Origin: JBMOLL01 sp049325415
Lineage (GTDB): Bacteria; Bacteroidota; Bacteroidia; Bacteroidales; GCA-2748055
Direction of reading: 5' to 3'
Assembly: GCA_049325415.1 (NCBI GenBank)
Contig: JBMOLL010000144.1
Location: forward strand, 62,001-126,000
DNA length: 64,000 nt
Shown: piece by piece, positions 45,501-53,965 of the stretch
How positions within the stretch are numbered: the first letter of the stretch is position 1
How the letters are laid out: every line of letters begins with the position of its first letter
Program-made: the position numbers and the translations under genes
The notes under the pieces: generated by a model
The model's input: only the letters and a program-made list of their open reading frames with translations
Databases searched by the model: none
What the model was told of the DNA's origin: nothing

Positions 45501-45812
45501 CCCAACGATGTGGCAGTCTCCTACGAGAGCTATATCCGGAGCCATTATTATATGGGAGCCTGGAGCTGGTGCAGCCAGGATATTCTCGATGAGACCTTCC
45601 TGAAACTCCGCGAGGTATCCGTAACCTACACGGTACCGCGCGCCATCAGTGAGAAACTGAAGCTGGATGACCTCGCCATTTCGCTGGTCGGACAGAACCT
45701 GCTGTACTGGGGCAAGGAATACAAGATGACGGATCCCGACTACGGTCAGACCTGGGACCTGGTGTCTCCTTCCATCCGCTACGCCGGTGTTAACATCAGG
45801 TTTAACTTCTAA
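42516..45812 (+). CDS. SusC-type TonB-dependent receptor with STN domain
   Basis: A 1098-residue outer-membrane transporter. The ATG at 42516 begins a signal peptide (MKLIYIFGISLIFSILPLSL, ending at NAQ); the frame is open upstream to a TTG at 42444. Domains in order: STN/secretin-N signalling domain (about residues 30-105), carboxypeptidase-like CNA-B repeat (ITGKVTDAKNGEPLPGVTIL, about 118-195), plug (about 215-320, after ALGVRREEKALGYSV), and a 22-strand barrel to the last residues GVNIRFNF. The STN domain marks a receptor that signals to FecR. It pairs with the SusD gene 3 bases downstream. The substrate is not readable from the sequence. Confidence 0.95.
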   Translation: MKLIYIFGISLIFSILPLSLNAQNTRVTLNMVAVPLNDVLNEIEKKSEYTFLLNQEFVDVKRTVTAVYTDTPISEILDDLFRGQNINVVTSGKQIVLTPISQDPAVKIQPRQITGKVTDAKNGEPLPGVTILVKGTTSGSITGIDGSYSIMVQSAADILVFSYLGYETREVSTAGNNVLNIQLSEVAIELESVVVTALGVRREEKALGYSVQKMEGEAIQTVKLADPTSTLTGKISGLMIKNSTNFGTDPVITLRGENPLIVVDGVPYYNISINDISPDDIKSIDVLKGPTASALYGYRGANGAIMVTTIRGNEQKGMKVSFNSSTMFNLGFIVTPKTQTSYSSGYNGKYADDYIWGDKLDIGRTATLWDPYEMVWKENTPLVSKGKDNLKNFQELGYVTNNNISIVNQTENGSIRSSISYINNKGQFPNQYLSKYNYSLGGEIKLDKLTLESNFSYSKHSSPNIRGSQYSGGYLYNIIGWVGAEWDIRDFTNYWLVKDESQNWFNMEWYDNPYFIANEVIKTMDRDVLNGFVTASYKVSSWMKVLLRTGLDSYIDRNVSRNPISARNAWSNLGYYSEEKYTGWSINNDLILSVDKTFGKFRVEGLFGGTIFYKKDDYFNAYTKGGLSIPGYYSLKASVDPIGWDTWIRPQQVNSLYSRISLSYGSIAYLDVTGRKDWPSTLNVSYFYPSVGSSLILSELLPEMNWLDLWKIRGSWTMSKKPAGVFEINNAYEVVNEVWSGYNSAYLPDVLKGSGYGPETAQTYEFGTSAHFFGNRANIDVTMYRKRMYDFLIEAPLSDATGYSSSYINSDEVWMNKGLEIMAGITPVKTDDLRWDLRFNWSKDVTVYSQLDSVYSEDQMWIKVGERVDAFTTTDWIRDPDGNLINRNGYPIRSNYESVVGYLNPDWIWGFNTSLTWKNLAFSLSVDGRMGGSSFSRLDALLWNSGAHYLTDTQYRYDEVVNGEKTYIGPGVKVISGTVTYDSYGNITSDTREYAPNDVAVSYESYIRSHYYMGAWSWCSQDILDETFLKLREVSVTYTVPRAISEKLKLDDLAISLVGQNLLYWGKEYKMTDPDYGQTWDLVSPSIRYAGVNIRFNF

Positions 45813-45815
45813 AAA

Positions 45816-47345
45816 ATGACAGTCATGAAAAAGATAACGATAGTGATTCTTGGTCTGGTCCTGCTGCCCTGGTTCCATTCCTGCTCCAACTTCGAGGAAC
45901 TGAATACAGACCCCAATCAGACCTCTTCCGTAACCGCAGAGATGCTGGCTACGAACCTGATCCTGGGTACCACCCGCTATCCCGGTGTGGGAAAGGATTT
46001 CCTCTACAAGGATATGCTGGCCAAATACATCTCTTACATGGAAGGGGCGACCGGCTACCAGTACAATGAGTTCGACCGCACCTATTTCGGTTCCATGCTG
46101 AAACTGAAAAATGTGGATAAGATGATCGAAGCCGCATCCGGCACCACCTTTGAAAGTGCTTACCGCGGACTGGGTCATTTCGTGAGAGCCTATACCTTTT
46201 TTAACCTCACCATGGCTGTGGGGGATATTCCGTATTCGGAAGCGATCATGGGGGAGGACGGGATCCTCAATCCGAAGTACGATACCCAGAAAGACGTTTT
46301 CCTGGGGATCCTCCGCGAACTGGAACAGGCCGACAGCCTGTTTGCCGTGGCCCGCGATTTTACGGGCGACATGATCTACCAGGGCAAGGTAGCCCAGTGG
46401 CAGAAGGCAAGCAATAACCTTGAGCTGAAGGTGCTTACCCATCTATACAAGAAAACGGCGGATACCGACCTGAAAGTGGTTGAACGTTTTAATGAGATCG
46501 TGACTGGCAAGGCGCTTATGACTTCCTCCAGCGACAACTTCCAGCTGGTTTATTCGGATGTACAGGTTGAGTACTATCCTTTCTTCAACAGCAACTTCAG
46601 GAAATACCCGATCATGAGCACCACGATTGTGGATAAGATGAAGGAACTGAACGATTACCGGCTTTTCTACTTTGCAGCACCGGCTCTCGCCGAGGTTGCA
46701 GCCGGAAAGCTCGGGAACGACTGGGATGCCTATGTGGGGGTTGATCCTTCGGACGATTTCAGTTCGATCAGTGCCCGATATGCAGCCAACCAGGTGAGCG
46801 GAATCAATGCCCGTTACTACGCCCTTGAGCAGGGCGAACCCACCTTCCTGCTGAGCTATGCCGAACAGTGTTTCATGATTGCTGAAGGGATCGTTCGCGG
46901 CTGGGTCACCGGTGATGCCAAATCGTACTACGATGACGGTGTAACAGCTGCCCTGCAGTTTGTAGCCGATTTTACACCCGATGATTCCCTGTACCATCAC
47001 GATATGAAGATTGATGCCACGGTGATCAGCAATTACCTGGCCGGAAGCGACGTAGCCTTTAACGGCAGCGATGAAGAGAAACTTCAGAAGATCTGGCAGC
47101 AGCGTTACCTGATGGGATTCATGCAGGATGGCTGGAACAGCTATTATGAATACAGGAGGGTAGGATACCCCGAATTCCCCATCAATGAGCTCACCAACCT
47201 GAATCCCGATAAAACCAAATTGCCGGTAAGGTGGATGTATCCCGACAAGGAGCTGGCCAATAACCGGGAACAGGTGGAGGAGGCCATCAACCGTCAGTTC
47301 GGGGGCAATGATGCAGTGACGGAACTGATGTGGATACTTGAATGA
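45816..47345 (+). CDS. SusD/RagB-like surface lipoprotein
   Basis: A 509-residue lipoprotein (M1 or M4 as start). The lipobox is PWFHSC, with Cys near residue 26. The body is alpha-helical TPR-like, with SNFEELNTDPNQTSS, FNLTMAVGDIPYSEA and WQQRYLMGFMQDGWNSYYEY. It is closest to the SusD-like 2 subfamily. SusD forms the lid of the SusC channel and captures ligand at the surface. It follows SusC by 3 bases and precedes a LamG protein gene by 55 bases. Ligand-binding residues cannot be assigned. Confidence 0.93.
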   Translation: MTVMKKITIVILGLVLLPWFHSCSNFEELNTDPNQTSSVTAEMLATNLILGTTRYPGVGKDFLYKDMLAKYISYMEGATGYQYNEFDRTYFGSMLKLKNVDKMIEAASGTTFESAYRGLGHFVRAYTFFNLTMAVGDIPYSEAIMGEDGILNPKYDTQKDVFLGILRELEQADSLFAVARDFTGDMIYQGKVAQWQKASNNLELKVLTHLYKKTADTDLKVVERFNEIVTGKALMTSSSDNFQLVYSDVQVEYYPFFNSNFRKYPIMSTTIVDKMKELNDYRLFYFAAPALAEVAAGKLGNDWDAYVGVDPSDDFSSISARYAANQVSGINARYYALEQGEPTFLLSYAEQCFMIAEGIVRGWVTGDAKSYYDDGVTAALQFVADFTPDDSLYHHDMKIDATVISNYLAGSDVAFNGSDEEKLQKIWQQRYLMGFMQDGWNSYYEYRRVGYPEFPINELTNLNPDKTKLPVRWMYPDKELANNREQVEEAINRQFGGNDAVTELMWILE

Positions 47346-47400
47346 TCAGCAAACAAAGAGAATACAGTTAACTAACCAATTACAAATTAAACAAGACACT

Positions 47401-48357
47401 ATGAAAACACGTAGATTCCTTAGTTCCCTGGTCCTGACAGCAGTGACCGGAATGATGGCTTTCGCCACCGTACCCGAGAAAACCGGCTGGTGGAGATTTG
47501 ACAATCCCTCCGATATGCTGAAAGCAGAAATCGGTTCAGCACTGGTTCTTACCGGTTCTGATGAGTCGGTCGACGGCCCTGTTACCGGTAATAAAGCCAT
47601 CAAAGTAGGCACCGGCAGTTACCTGGCGATGGAGCATGGTATAACTGCACCGGTGAATGAATATACCCTGCAGATTGATTTTATGGTGCCCGTTCTCGAT
47701 GGTTTCAATGCCATCTTCCAGACGACCCCGGACAACAGCGATGATGCTGAGTTTTTCATTAATGGCGACAGCAAACTGGGCGCATGGAGATTCGGGTACA
47801 CCGAAAATGTTGTGGAAGCCAATACCTGGTACAGGATGGTAGTTTCCGTGAAGAACGGTGAATTTTACCGTATTTATGTCAATGGCAGCCTCTGGCTTGA
47901 AGGCGTTGCACAGGAAGCCGACAGCCGGGATGCCTTGCAGTCGGCCCTGCTCCTCTTTGCCGATGAAGACGGTGAGGACAAGGAAATTCATTGCGCTGAG
48001 GTAGCCATCTGGAACGTTGCCCTTACCGGTGACGAAGTGGCAGAACTCGGCAACGCCTCCGCACCCTATGTCGGAATTATGAATCAGGTAGCGGGTAACG
48101 GTGACCTCGGTCAGGCCTATCCTAATCCCTTCTCCTCCTCAGCAAGTTTTAACTACGAGGTACGCGAGACCGGAGCTGTAGCTTTCCATGTGTACGATTT
48201 TGCAGGGAAAGAGGTCAGTGTAATCCGTGAAGGTGTGAAAACACCCGGCAGCTATACCATGACTCTTTCGTCGGAAAACCTTGTTAATGGCGTGTATCTT
48301 GTAAAAATGGATGCCAGCGGAACAAGCAGTACCCGTAGAGTGGTTGTATTGAAGTAA
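47401..48357 (+). CDS. Secreted LamG-domain protein with type IX sorting tail
   Basis: A 318-residue protein starting at the ATG at 47401; the longer frame adds only 21 unlikely residues. It has a signal peptide (MKTRRFLSSLVLTAVTGMMA). A single concanavalin/LamG-type domain (about residues 25-215) includes WWRFDNPSDMLKAE, YTLQIDFMVP and LLLFADEDGEDKEIHCAEVA. The C-terminal domain of about 80 residues (YPNPFSSSASFNYEV to YLVKMDASGTSSTRRVVVLK) is the type IX sorting signal. It has no enzymatic domain, so it is probably a ligand- or surface-binding protein. Its LamG domain is a clear paralogue of the one in the next gene. Confidence 0.88.
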   Translation: MKTRRFLSSLVLTAVTGMMAFATVPEKTGWWRFDNPSDMLKAEIGSALVLTGSDESVDGPVTGNKAIKVGTGSYLAMEHGITAPVNEYTLQIDFMVPVLDGFNAIFQTTPDNSDDAEFFINGDSKLGAWRFGYTENVVEANTWYRMVVSVKNGEFYRIYVNGSLWLEGVAQEADSRDALQSALLLFADEDGEDKEIHCAEVAIWNVALTGDEVAELGNASAPYVGIMNQVAGNGDLGQAYPNPFSSSASFNYEVRETGAVAFHVYDFAGKEVSVIREGVKTPGSYTMTLSSENLVNGVYLVKMDASGTSSTRRVVVLK

Positions 48358-48449
48358 TACTGGCCATTATCAACAAATGGTCCCGTCGGATTTCGATTTA
48401 TAGTTTTAGTTTTCTTTCCGGTTCCATCCGGAACCTGTTCAGTTAGCCT

Positions 48450-48476
48450 GCTGCCCCGGCGCCTGCCCGGGGCAGC
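48450..48476 (+). terminator. Strong GC hairpin between the two LamG genes
   Basis: GCTGCCCCGG at 48450-48459 pairs perfectly with CCGGGGCAGC at 48467-48476 around a 7-base loop, followed by TCTTCT. It is 92 bases after the first LamG gene and 105 before the second. A partial terminator here would set unequal expression of the two secreted proteins. Confidence 0.6.
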
Positions 48477-48581
48477 TCTTCTGACAGAATCCTGAAACGA
48501 AAAATCAGCTGTCAGGACCCGACTGTTGCTTTTACAGCTGTTGAGGCTATTTTTTATTTTTGAAGTGTAGTGAGAATTCCT

Positions 48582-51110
48582 ATGAAGAAGATCTGTTTTT
48601 TGTTAGTTTTCATCCTGATAGCCCCTGGTTTATTCGCCATCTCAGGAAGCTTTGATCCGGGTCCGGCAGGACAGTGGAAGTTCGACGATCCCTCAGACCT
48701 TCTTAAGGCTGAAGCAGGAAGAGGTGTTCCCCTGGAGCTGAAAGGATCGCACACTGCAGTGGACGGTCCTGAAATGGGCAATGGTGCGGTTCAGATCGGA
48801 CCGGGGAGCTGGTACGTTATGAAACACAGGACAGCACCAAACGGGGGAGGTTCGTTTGTTAACGAGTATTCCCTGTTGTTTGATTTCATGATCCCGGAGA
48901 AGGATATCTGGCATACTTTCTTTCAGACCAATATGGATAACAGCAACGACGGGGATTTTTTCATCAATCCTTCGGGAAACATTGGAGTTGCCGCCGTCGG
49001 TTACGGCTCCTACGAAACAGTTCCGGGCGAATGGTACCGGCTGGTTATTTCGGTGAAGAATGGATCATTTTTCAAATGCTATCTCGATGGTGAGCTGTTC
49101 CTTTCCGGTACGGTCCAGGATATCGACGGGCGTTTTTCCCTCGACAGCCTTCTCCTGGTCTTTGCCGATGAGGACGGGGAGGACGGCCGGATCAACTGTG
49201 CCGAACTGGCTTTCTGGAACAGGGCACTGAGTGCGGATGAGGTGGAAAATCTGGGTGGCTACGGCCATCATACCGGGCCATTCCTTATGTTCAGAAAGCC
49301 TTACCTGCAGTCTCCTTCCATGAACTCCATGACTATAAGCTGGCACGACACCTCTGCCGTGGGAACAAAGGTTGAATACGGCACCGGTCCGGAACTGGGT
49401 CAGAGCACTTCCGGCACTTCCGAACTGGTAGCAGTGCCTTACCGCTGGCATACTGTAAAACTTACTTCTCTTGCCCCGGGCACGGTTTATTATTACCGTG
49501 TGAGCTCAGGCAGCGCCAGCTCGCCGGTGTACCGTTTCAAAACACTGCCTGAGGAGGAGAACACAGGGATCATCCGTTTCCTGATCTTCGGCGATGTCCA
49601 TTCCTCGGATACTACCGCTTCCGGTAAAGTGGTCCGGGCTGCAAGGGACAAAATAAGTGAATTGTATGGTCAGGATCCGGAGAAAGCCATAAACGGGATT
49701 TTTAATACGGGGGATATCGTTATGAGCGGGAACTCCGTTGCCGAATACTCGACGAAACACTTCAGCCCGATGGCCCCTCTCACAGCCTGGCTGCCTTCGA
49801 TGGTAGTGGCCGGGAACCATGAAGGGGAAAGCCCGTATTTTTATCAGTACATGAAGCTCGATGATCTGTCGGTCTTTCCGTCCACGAGTCCGCTCCGGGA
49901 AAAAGTCTGGTACCTCAGGGTGGAGAATGCCCTGTTTATCGGTCTGAATACCAATATTACCGAACAGTATGGCACAACCATGGCCAGCTGGCTGGATGGT
50001 TTCCTTAACACAGCGGAGCAGGATGCCACCATTGATTTCGTCTATCTGTTCTTCCATCATCCGCCGTTCTCCGAACTCTGGTATCCGGTGATCACCTTCG
50101 ATAACGGTCCGGCCTATGTTCAGAACACCCTTTTCCCGGTCATTGAAAAGTACAGCAAGGTGATGGAGATCCATTACGGGCATACACACGGCTTTGAAAG
50201 AGGAACCATAAAGTCCGGAAGGGATGATGGCGATTTCAGGATAATTTGCGGTGGTGGCGGAGGCGGTTTCCTCGATCCCTGGGTGGAAGGACTGAATTAT
50301 AATTACGACGATATTCACATTAGCTACAGCCATTTCGGTTACCAGATCCTTGAGATCGATCCTGCTGAGCACAGTTACAGGTCTACCAGTTATAGTCTTG
50401 GTAATAAATTGGATTTCAGGAATAACGAAGCAGTCGACTCATGGTATCGGAAGACGGATCAGCCGGCACCGTCCACACCGGTCGCTGAAAGTGTGGAGGT
50501 GCTTAATGATTATATTCAGTTCGGGTCCTCTGCCTATGAAGGCATGGATTCGCTGATGACCGTGGAACTGCAGATTGTCGACAGCGCCGATGTTGAGCAT
50601 ATCCGCTTTGAAAAGTTCTTCCACTGGACCGATATCTACGGGGTCGACGATGTCGGTATGCCCTTTGATCTGAACGCAGGAAAGGATCTTTGTGCGTTGA
50701 GGATTCGTCGGGATGAGTTATCGGGAAATGAGACCCACCTCTTCAGGGTGAGGTACAGGGATCATAATCTCCGCTGGAGCGCCTGGTCAAATACCATTCC
50801 TTTCAGGGAGGTCAGGATCACGGAAAATCCGGCCGACATGACCCGTTATTACCTCGGACCGGCCTTCCCCAATCCTTCAGGCAGCGAGGCTTTTTTCGAT
50901 TATCACCTGCCGGAAAGAGGGGAGGTTATTTTCAAAATATACAATGCCGACAGCCGCCTGCTGGAAGAATATAATGCAGGGATCCTCGACCGGGGAAGTT
51001 ACAGTTTCAGCCTGGATACTGCCGCCTATCCCGGCGGTGTATTCTTTTGCTCTCTGAATTCGGGCGGTGTTTCGATCACAAAAAAACTTGTTATCATGAA
51101 ACAGCCCTGA
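48582..51110 (+). CDS. Secreted LamG / purple acid phosphatase-like metalloenzyme with type IX tail
   Basis: An 842-residue protein starting at the ATG at 48582 (a GTG lies 12 bases upstream). It has a signal peptide (about 1-20). The LamG domain (about 25-220) is paralogous to the previous gene: WKFDDPSDLLKAEAG, LLVFADEDGEDGRINCAELA. A fibronectin-like N-domain of purple acid phosphatases (about 230-325) follows, with TISWHDTSAVGTKVEYG and GTVYYYRVSSG. The calcineurin-like catalytic domain (about 335-600) has all metal motifs: FGDVHSS, NTGDIVMSG, VAGNHEGE, FFHHPPF and YGHTHGFE. Another beta domain and a type IX sorting tail (AFPNPSGSEAFFDYHL to KKLVIMKQP) end it. It most likely hydrolyses a phosphoester outside the cell. 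The GDVH motif replaces the usual GDxG/GDY start. Confidence 0.9.
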   Translation: MKKICFLLVFILIAPGLFAISGSFDPGPAGQWKFDDPSDLLKAEAGRGVPLELKGSHTAVDGPEMGNGAVQIGPGSWYVMKHRTAPNGGGSFVNEYSLLFDFMIPEKDIWHTFFQTNMDNSNDGDFFINPSGNIGVAAVGYGSYETVPGEWYRLVISVKNGSFFKCYLDGELFLSGTVQDIDGRFSLDSLLLVFADEDGEDGRINCAELAFWNRALSADEVENLGGYGHHTGPFLMFRKPYLQSPSMNSMTISWHDTSAVGTKVEYGTGPELGQSTSGTSELVAVPYRWHTVKLTSLAPGTVYYYRVSSGSASSPVYRFKTLPEEENTGIIRFLIFGDVHSSDTTASGKVVRAARDKISELYGQDPEKAINGIFNTGDIVMSGNSVAEYSTKHFSPMAPLTAWLPSMVVAGNHEGESPYFYQYMKLDDLSVFPSTSPLREKVWYLRVENALFIGLNTNITEQYGTTMASWLDGFLNTAEQDATIDFVYLFFHHPPFSELWYPVITFDNGPAYVQNTLFPVIEKYSKVMEIHYGHTHGFERGTIKSGRDDGDFRIICGGGGGGFLDPWVEGLNYNYDDIHISYSHFGYQILEIDPAEHSYRSTSYSLGNKLDFRNNEAVDSWYRKTDQPAPSTPVAESVEVLNDYIQFGSSAYEGMDSLMTVELQIVDSADVEHIRFEKFFHWTDIYGVDDVGMPFDLNAGKDLCALRIRRDELSGNETHLFRVRYRDHNLRWSAWSNTIPFREVRITENPADMTRYYLGPAFPNPSGSEAFFDYHLPERGEVIFKIYNADSRLLEEYNAGILDRGSYSFSLDTAAYPGGVFFCSLNSGGVSITKKLVIMKQP

Positions 51111-52284
51111 CCCCGGATTTTCTGTACCTTAGGGTGTAAACCAGCATAAGCAAAGCTGCAGTAAAAGCCATCACCGCACCGAACCAGAAGGGTGCCGATG
51201 AACTGACCCGGTCGTAAAGCAAGCCCGCAATAAGGCTGGCGGGAAGAAGTGTGATCCCCAGAACCGCATGGTAGATCCCGAAGGCAGAGCCCTTGAGTTC
51301 GGGGCCGGCAAGATCGGCAACCAGTGCCTTCTGAGAGCTGTCGGTCAGGGCGCTGTAAATTCCGTAGAGAACAAACAGTCCACCAAAGATCCAGATATTA
51401 TTGAAGGTGCCGAAGAGTGCATAAACCAGGGCGTAGATCAGGAAGCCGCTTATTATCAATATTTCCCTGCCGATCCGGTCGGAGAGCTTCCCGGCAGGAA
51501 TGGCCACAATCACGGATGCGGTGTTGAATATCATGTAGATAAAGGGGATCATAGACTTGTCGACCCCGGTTTCGGCCGTTCGCACGAGTAAAAGCGCATC
51601 GGTGGAATTTCCCAGGGAGAAAAAAACCGTGATGGCAAGGAAGAAATAAAAGCGGGAGGGGAGTTTCTTCAGGTGGAATTTCCCGGTGGAAGTGCTATTA
51701 ATTCTGCCTGCTTCCTTTACGAAAAGAACGATATTTATCACTCCCAGCACAGCAGGAATGGTTGCAAGCAGGAAGATCAGCCTGTAGTTTTCGGCGGAGA
51801 GTCGCAATACAAAAAACGCAACCAGCGGACCGAGGATGGCTCCGCTGTTATCCATCGCCTTGTGAAATCCGAAATTCCTTCCGGCCGTACCCGAACCACG
51901 CGTACCGGCTATGAGGCTGTCCCTCGGAGCCGTGCGGATCCCTTTCCCGATTCTCTCCAGGAACCTGAATACAAGTACCTGGAAAGGACGAAGTGCTCTG
52001 GCATACAGCGGGGTTACCAGGGCTGTGATCCCGTAGCCAATGATCAGAAATGGTTTGTTTTTTCCAATCTTATCGCTCCAGATCCCCGAAACGGCCTTTA
52101 AGAGTGAGGCGGTACTTTCCGCAATCCCTTCGATAAGCGACAGGGCGGTTTTTGATGCACCGATAGACAGCAGGAAAAGCGGCATCACGCTGTATATCAT
52201 TTTGGTGGAGGTGTCGGTAAGAAAACTGGTGAGGCCCGTAAAGAAGACATTACGCTCAAGCCCGGCTATTTTTTCTTTTTTCAT
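51094..52284 (-). CDS. MFS transporter
   Basis: A 396-residue 12-helix major facilitator. The first helices include VFFTGLTSFLTDTSTKMIYS and SLIEGIAESTASLLKAVSGI. The conserved loop FLERIGKGIRTAPRDSLIAG near residue 120 is typical of one uncharacterised bacterial MFS subfamily, and the mid-protein loop is GKLSDRIGREILIISG. The substrate is unknown. Its last 17 bases overlap the end of the convergent phosphatase gene. It lies 82 bases after the sensor kinase gene on the same strand and may be co-transcribed with it. Confidence 0.88.
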   Translation of the reverse strand: MKKEKIAGLERNVFFTGLTSFLTDTSTKMIYSVMPLFLLSIGASKTALSLIEGIAESTASLLKAVSGIWSDKIGKNKPFLIIGYGITALVTPLYARALRPFQVLVFRFLERIGKGIRTAPRDSLIAGTRGSGTAGRNFGFHKAMDNSGAILGPLVAFFVLRLSAENYRLIFLLATIPAVLGVINIVLFVKEAGRINSTSTGKFHLKKLPSRFYFFLAITVFFSLGNSTDALLLVRTAETGVDKSMIPFIYMIFNTASVIVAIPAGKLSDRIGREILIISGFLIYALVYALFGTFNNIWIFGGLFVLYGIYSALTDSSQKALVADLAGPELKGSAFGIYHAVLGITLLPASLIAGLLYDRVSSSAPFWFGAVMAFTAALLMLVYTLRYRKSGVRAVS

Positions 52285-52366
52285 TTCAGGAAGAGGAAAA
52301 CCATTTAACGGCGTTTACCGGAACACAACGGCGTAACTTTTATTTGAATACCGGGAATGACCTGGG

Positions 52367-53788
52367 TCAGCCTGGATCCGTAATGGTAAAATTAAAGATA
52401 CTTCCTTTACCGGGTTCGCTTATGGCCCATATTTTTCCGCCCATTATTTCCACCACCTGCCTGCAGATCACCAGGCCAAGTCCGCTTCCTTTTTCCCTGG
52501 CCGTACCTGCTCTTGACTCGTTGTTGTTATCGGTGAACAGGTTTTCCACTTCAACAGGGCTCATTCCGGTGCCGTTATCTTCCACGCTGATGGTTGTCAG
52601 TCTGTTGATATCCTGGTGAATACAGACCGATACCTGCCCTCCCGGAAAGGTGAATTTTATGGCATTGGTCAACAGGTTGCGGAGCACAATCCGAAGAAGA
52701 TCCGGGTCGGTATTCACCATAATACTTCTTTCGGGTTCAAAAACCAGGCTCACTTTTTTGTTCCCGGCTGTGAGGATCAGTTCGGAGATACTTTCATTGA
52801 TAAGCACAGGAAGATCGAAACGTTCCGGAATATTCTTCATCTGGCCGGTTTGCGCTTTGGCCCAGTTTAGCAGGTTATCCAGTAACTGAAGGGTCCTTTT
52901 CACCTGATCGTGCAGATGCCGGAACAGGGCATTTTTATTTTCCGGCTCAAGGGAATCGGGGTCGCGTGAGAGAATCTCCGAGAAGCCCATGATGGTGCTG
53001 AAGGGTGATCTCAGGTCATGGGCGATAATGGAAAACAAACGGTCCTTTGTTTCATTGAGTTCCCTCAGATTTTTCTCACTGATCTCCAGGCTTCTGACGG
53101 CCTTTCGCCGCTGATTCTCTATGGAGATGTTCTGAAGGATCATGATGGCCAGCATCAGCATTCCTGCCAGGGTGATCAGCACGGAAATACTCAGAAACTT
53201 TTTTGTCATTTGCTTTACATCACGCCGGGCATCGTCGAGGTAAATGCCGGTGCCGATAATCCAGCCCCAGGGTTCGAAAAGTTTTACATAGGAACGTTTC
53301 GGTACGATGTTATCCGGATCATCTTTCCATTGCCAGTAATACTCCGAAAAGCCTTGCTTTTTGTCTCTGGCGATTTGGACAAACTCGCTGAAAAGTCGTT
53401 TGCCCTCCGGATCAGTAAAGTCGGCTACGTTGCTTCCATTCAGATCACTGCGGTATGGATGCATGATCATCACCGGCACCGTATCGGTGATCCAGAAATA
53501 GTCTTTACGCTCGGGGCCATAACGTAACAGGCCGATTTCCTGGATGGCACTCTGCCGGGCTTCTTCCTGGCTGAGTTCACCCCTCATGATTTTTTCCTGT
53601 TTGAGGGACAGGATACTCCAGGCCATGTCGGTCAGTTCCTTCATGGTCTCTTCCTTTCCGCTGATGATACTCCTTTCATAGCCCGGAATAAGGAAGAAGA
53701 AAAAAGCCATAATAAACAGGACGACAGTGAATAAAGTCGGCCAGATAATCTTCATAAAAGACAAACTTCTTATAAATGCCTTATTCAT
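52367..53788 (-). CDS. Cache-domain sensor histidine kinase
   Basis: A 473-residue membrane kinase. The ATG at 53788 (MNKAFIRSLSFMKIIWPTLF) opens directly before the first transmembrane helix (about 12-35). The periplasmic single Cache domain (about 40-190) has DYFWITDTVPVMIMHPYRSD and WGWIIGTGIYLDD. A second helix spans about 200-222. HisKA has the phospho-accepting His in LFSIIAHDLRSPFSTIMGFS near residue 265. The HATPase domain has LLTNAIKFT, VEDNGTGMS and EKGSGLGLVICRQ. Cache domains of this kind sense small molecules such as carboxylates. No response regulator is adjacent, so it is an orphan here. Confidence 0.92.
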   Translation of the reverse strand: MNKAFIRSLSFMKIIWPTLFTVVLFIMAFFFFLIPGYERSIISGKEETMKELTDMAWSILSLKQEKIMRGELSQEEARQSAIQEIGLLRYGPERKDYFWITDTVPVMIMHPYRSDLNGSNVADFTDPEGKRLFSEFVQIARDKKQGFSEYYWQWKDDPDNIVPKRSYVKLFEPWGWIIGTGIYLDDARRDVKQMTKKFLSISVLITLAGMLMLAIMILQNISIENQRRKAVRSLEISEKNLRELNETKDRLFSIIAHDLRSPFSTIMGFSEILSRDPDSLEPENKNALFRHLHDQVKRTLQLLDNLLNWAKAQTGQMKNIPERFDLPVLINESISELILTAGNKKVSLVFEPERSIMVNTDPDLLRIVLRNLLTNAIKFTFPGGQVSVCIHQDINRLTTISVEDNGTGMSPVEVENLFTDNNNESRAGTAREKGSGLGLVICRQVVEIMGGKIWAISEPGKGSIFNFTITDPG

Positions 53789-53965
53789 GCCTGATAACAG
53801 TTCCTGTTTAAATAAACATTCAGTCCCGTACATTACCCGCTAAGGGCTCAATTGAATCTGTTATTCCTTAAGGGGTACAAATTAATCTATTGGATGCATA
53901 AACGCAATAGCGGAAATTACCTGATATTCCGGATGAAAATACCTGCCGTTGCCTATGGCTGTTTA

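Noticed and set aside
44775..46442. A 555-codon minus-strand frame opposite SusC and SusD
   Set aside because: It is antisense to two genes with full-length family matches; its composition is rich in His, Gly and Val as expected of a shadow frame.
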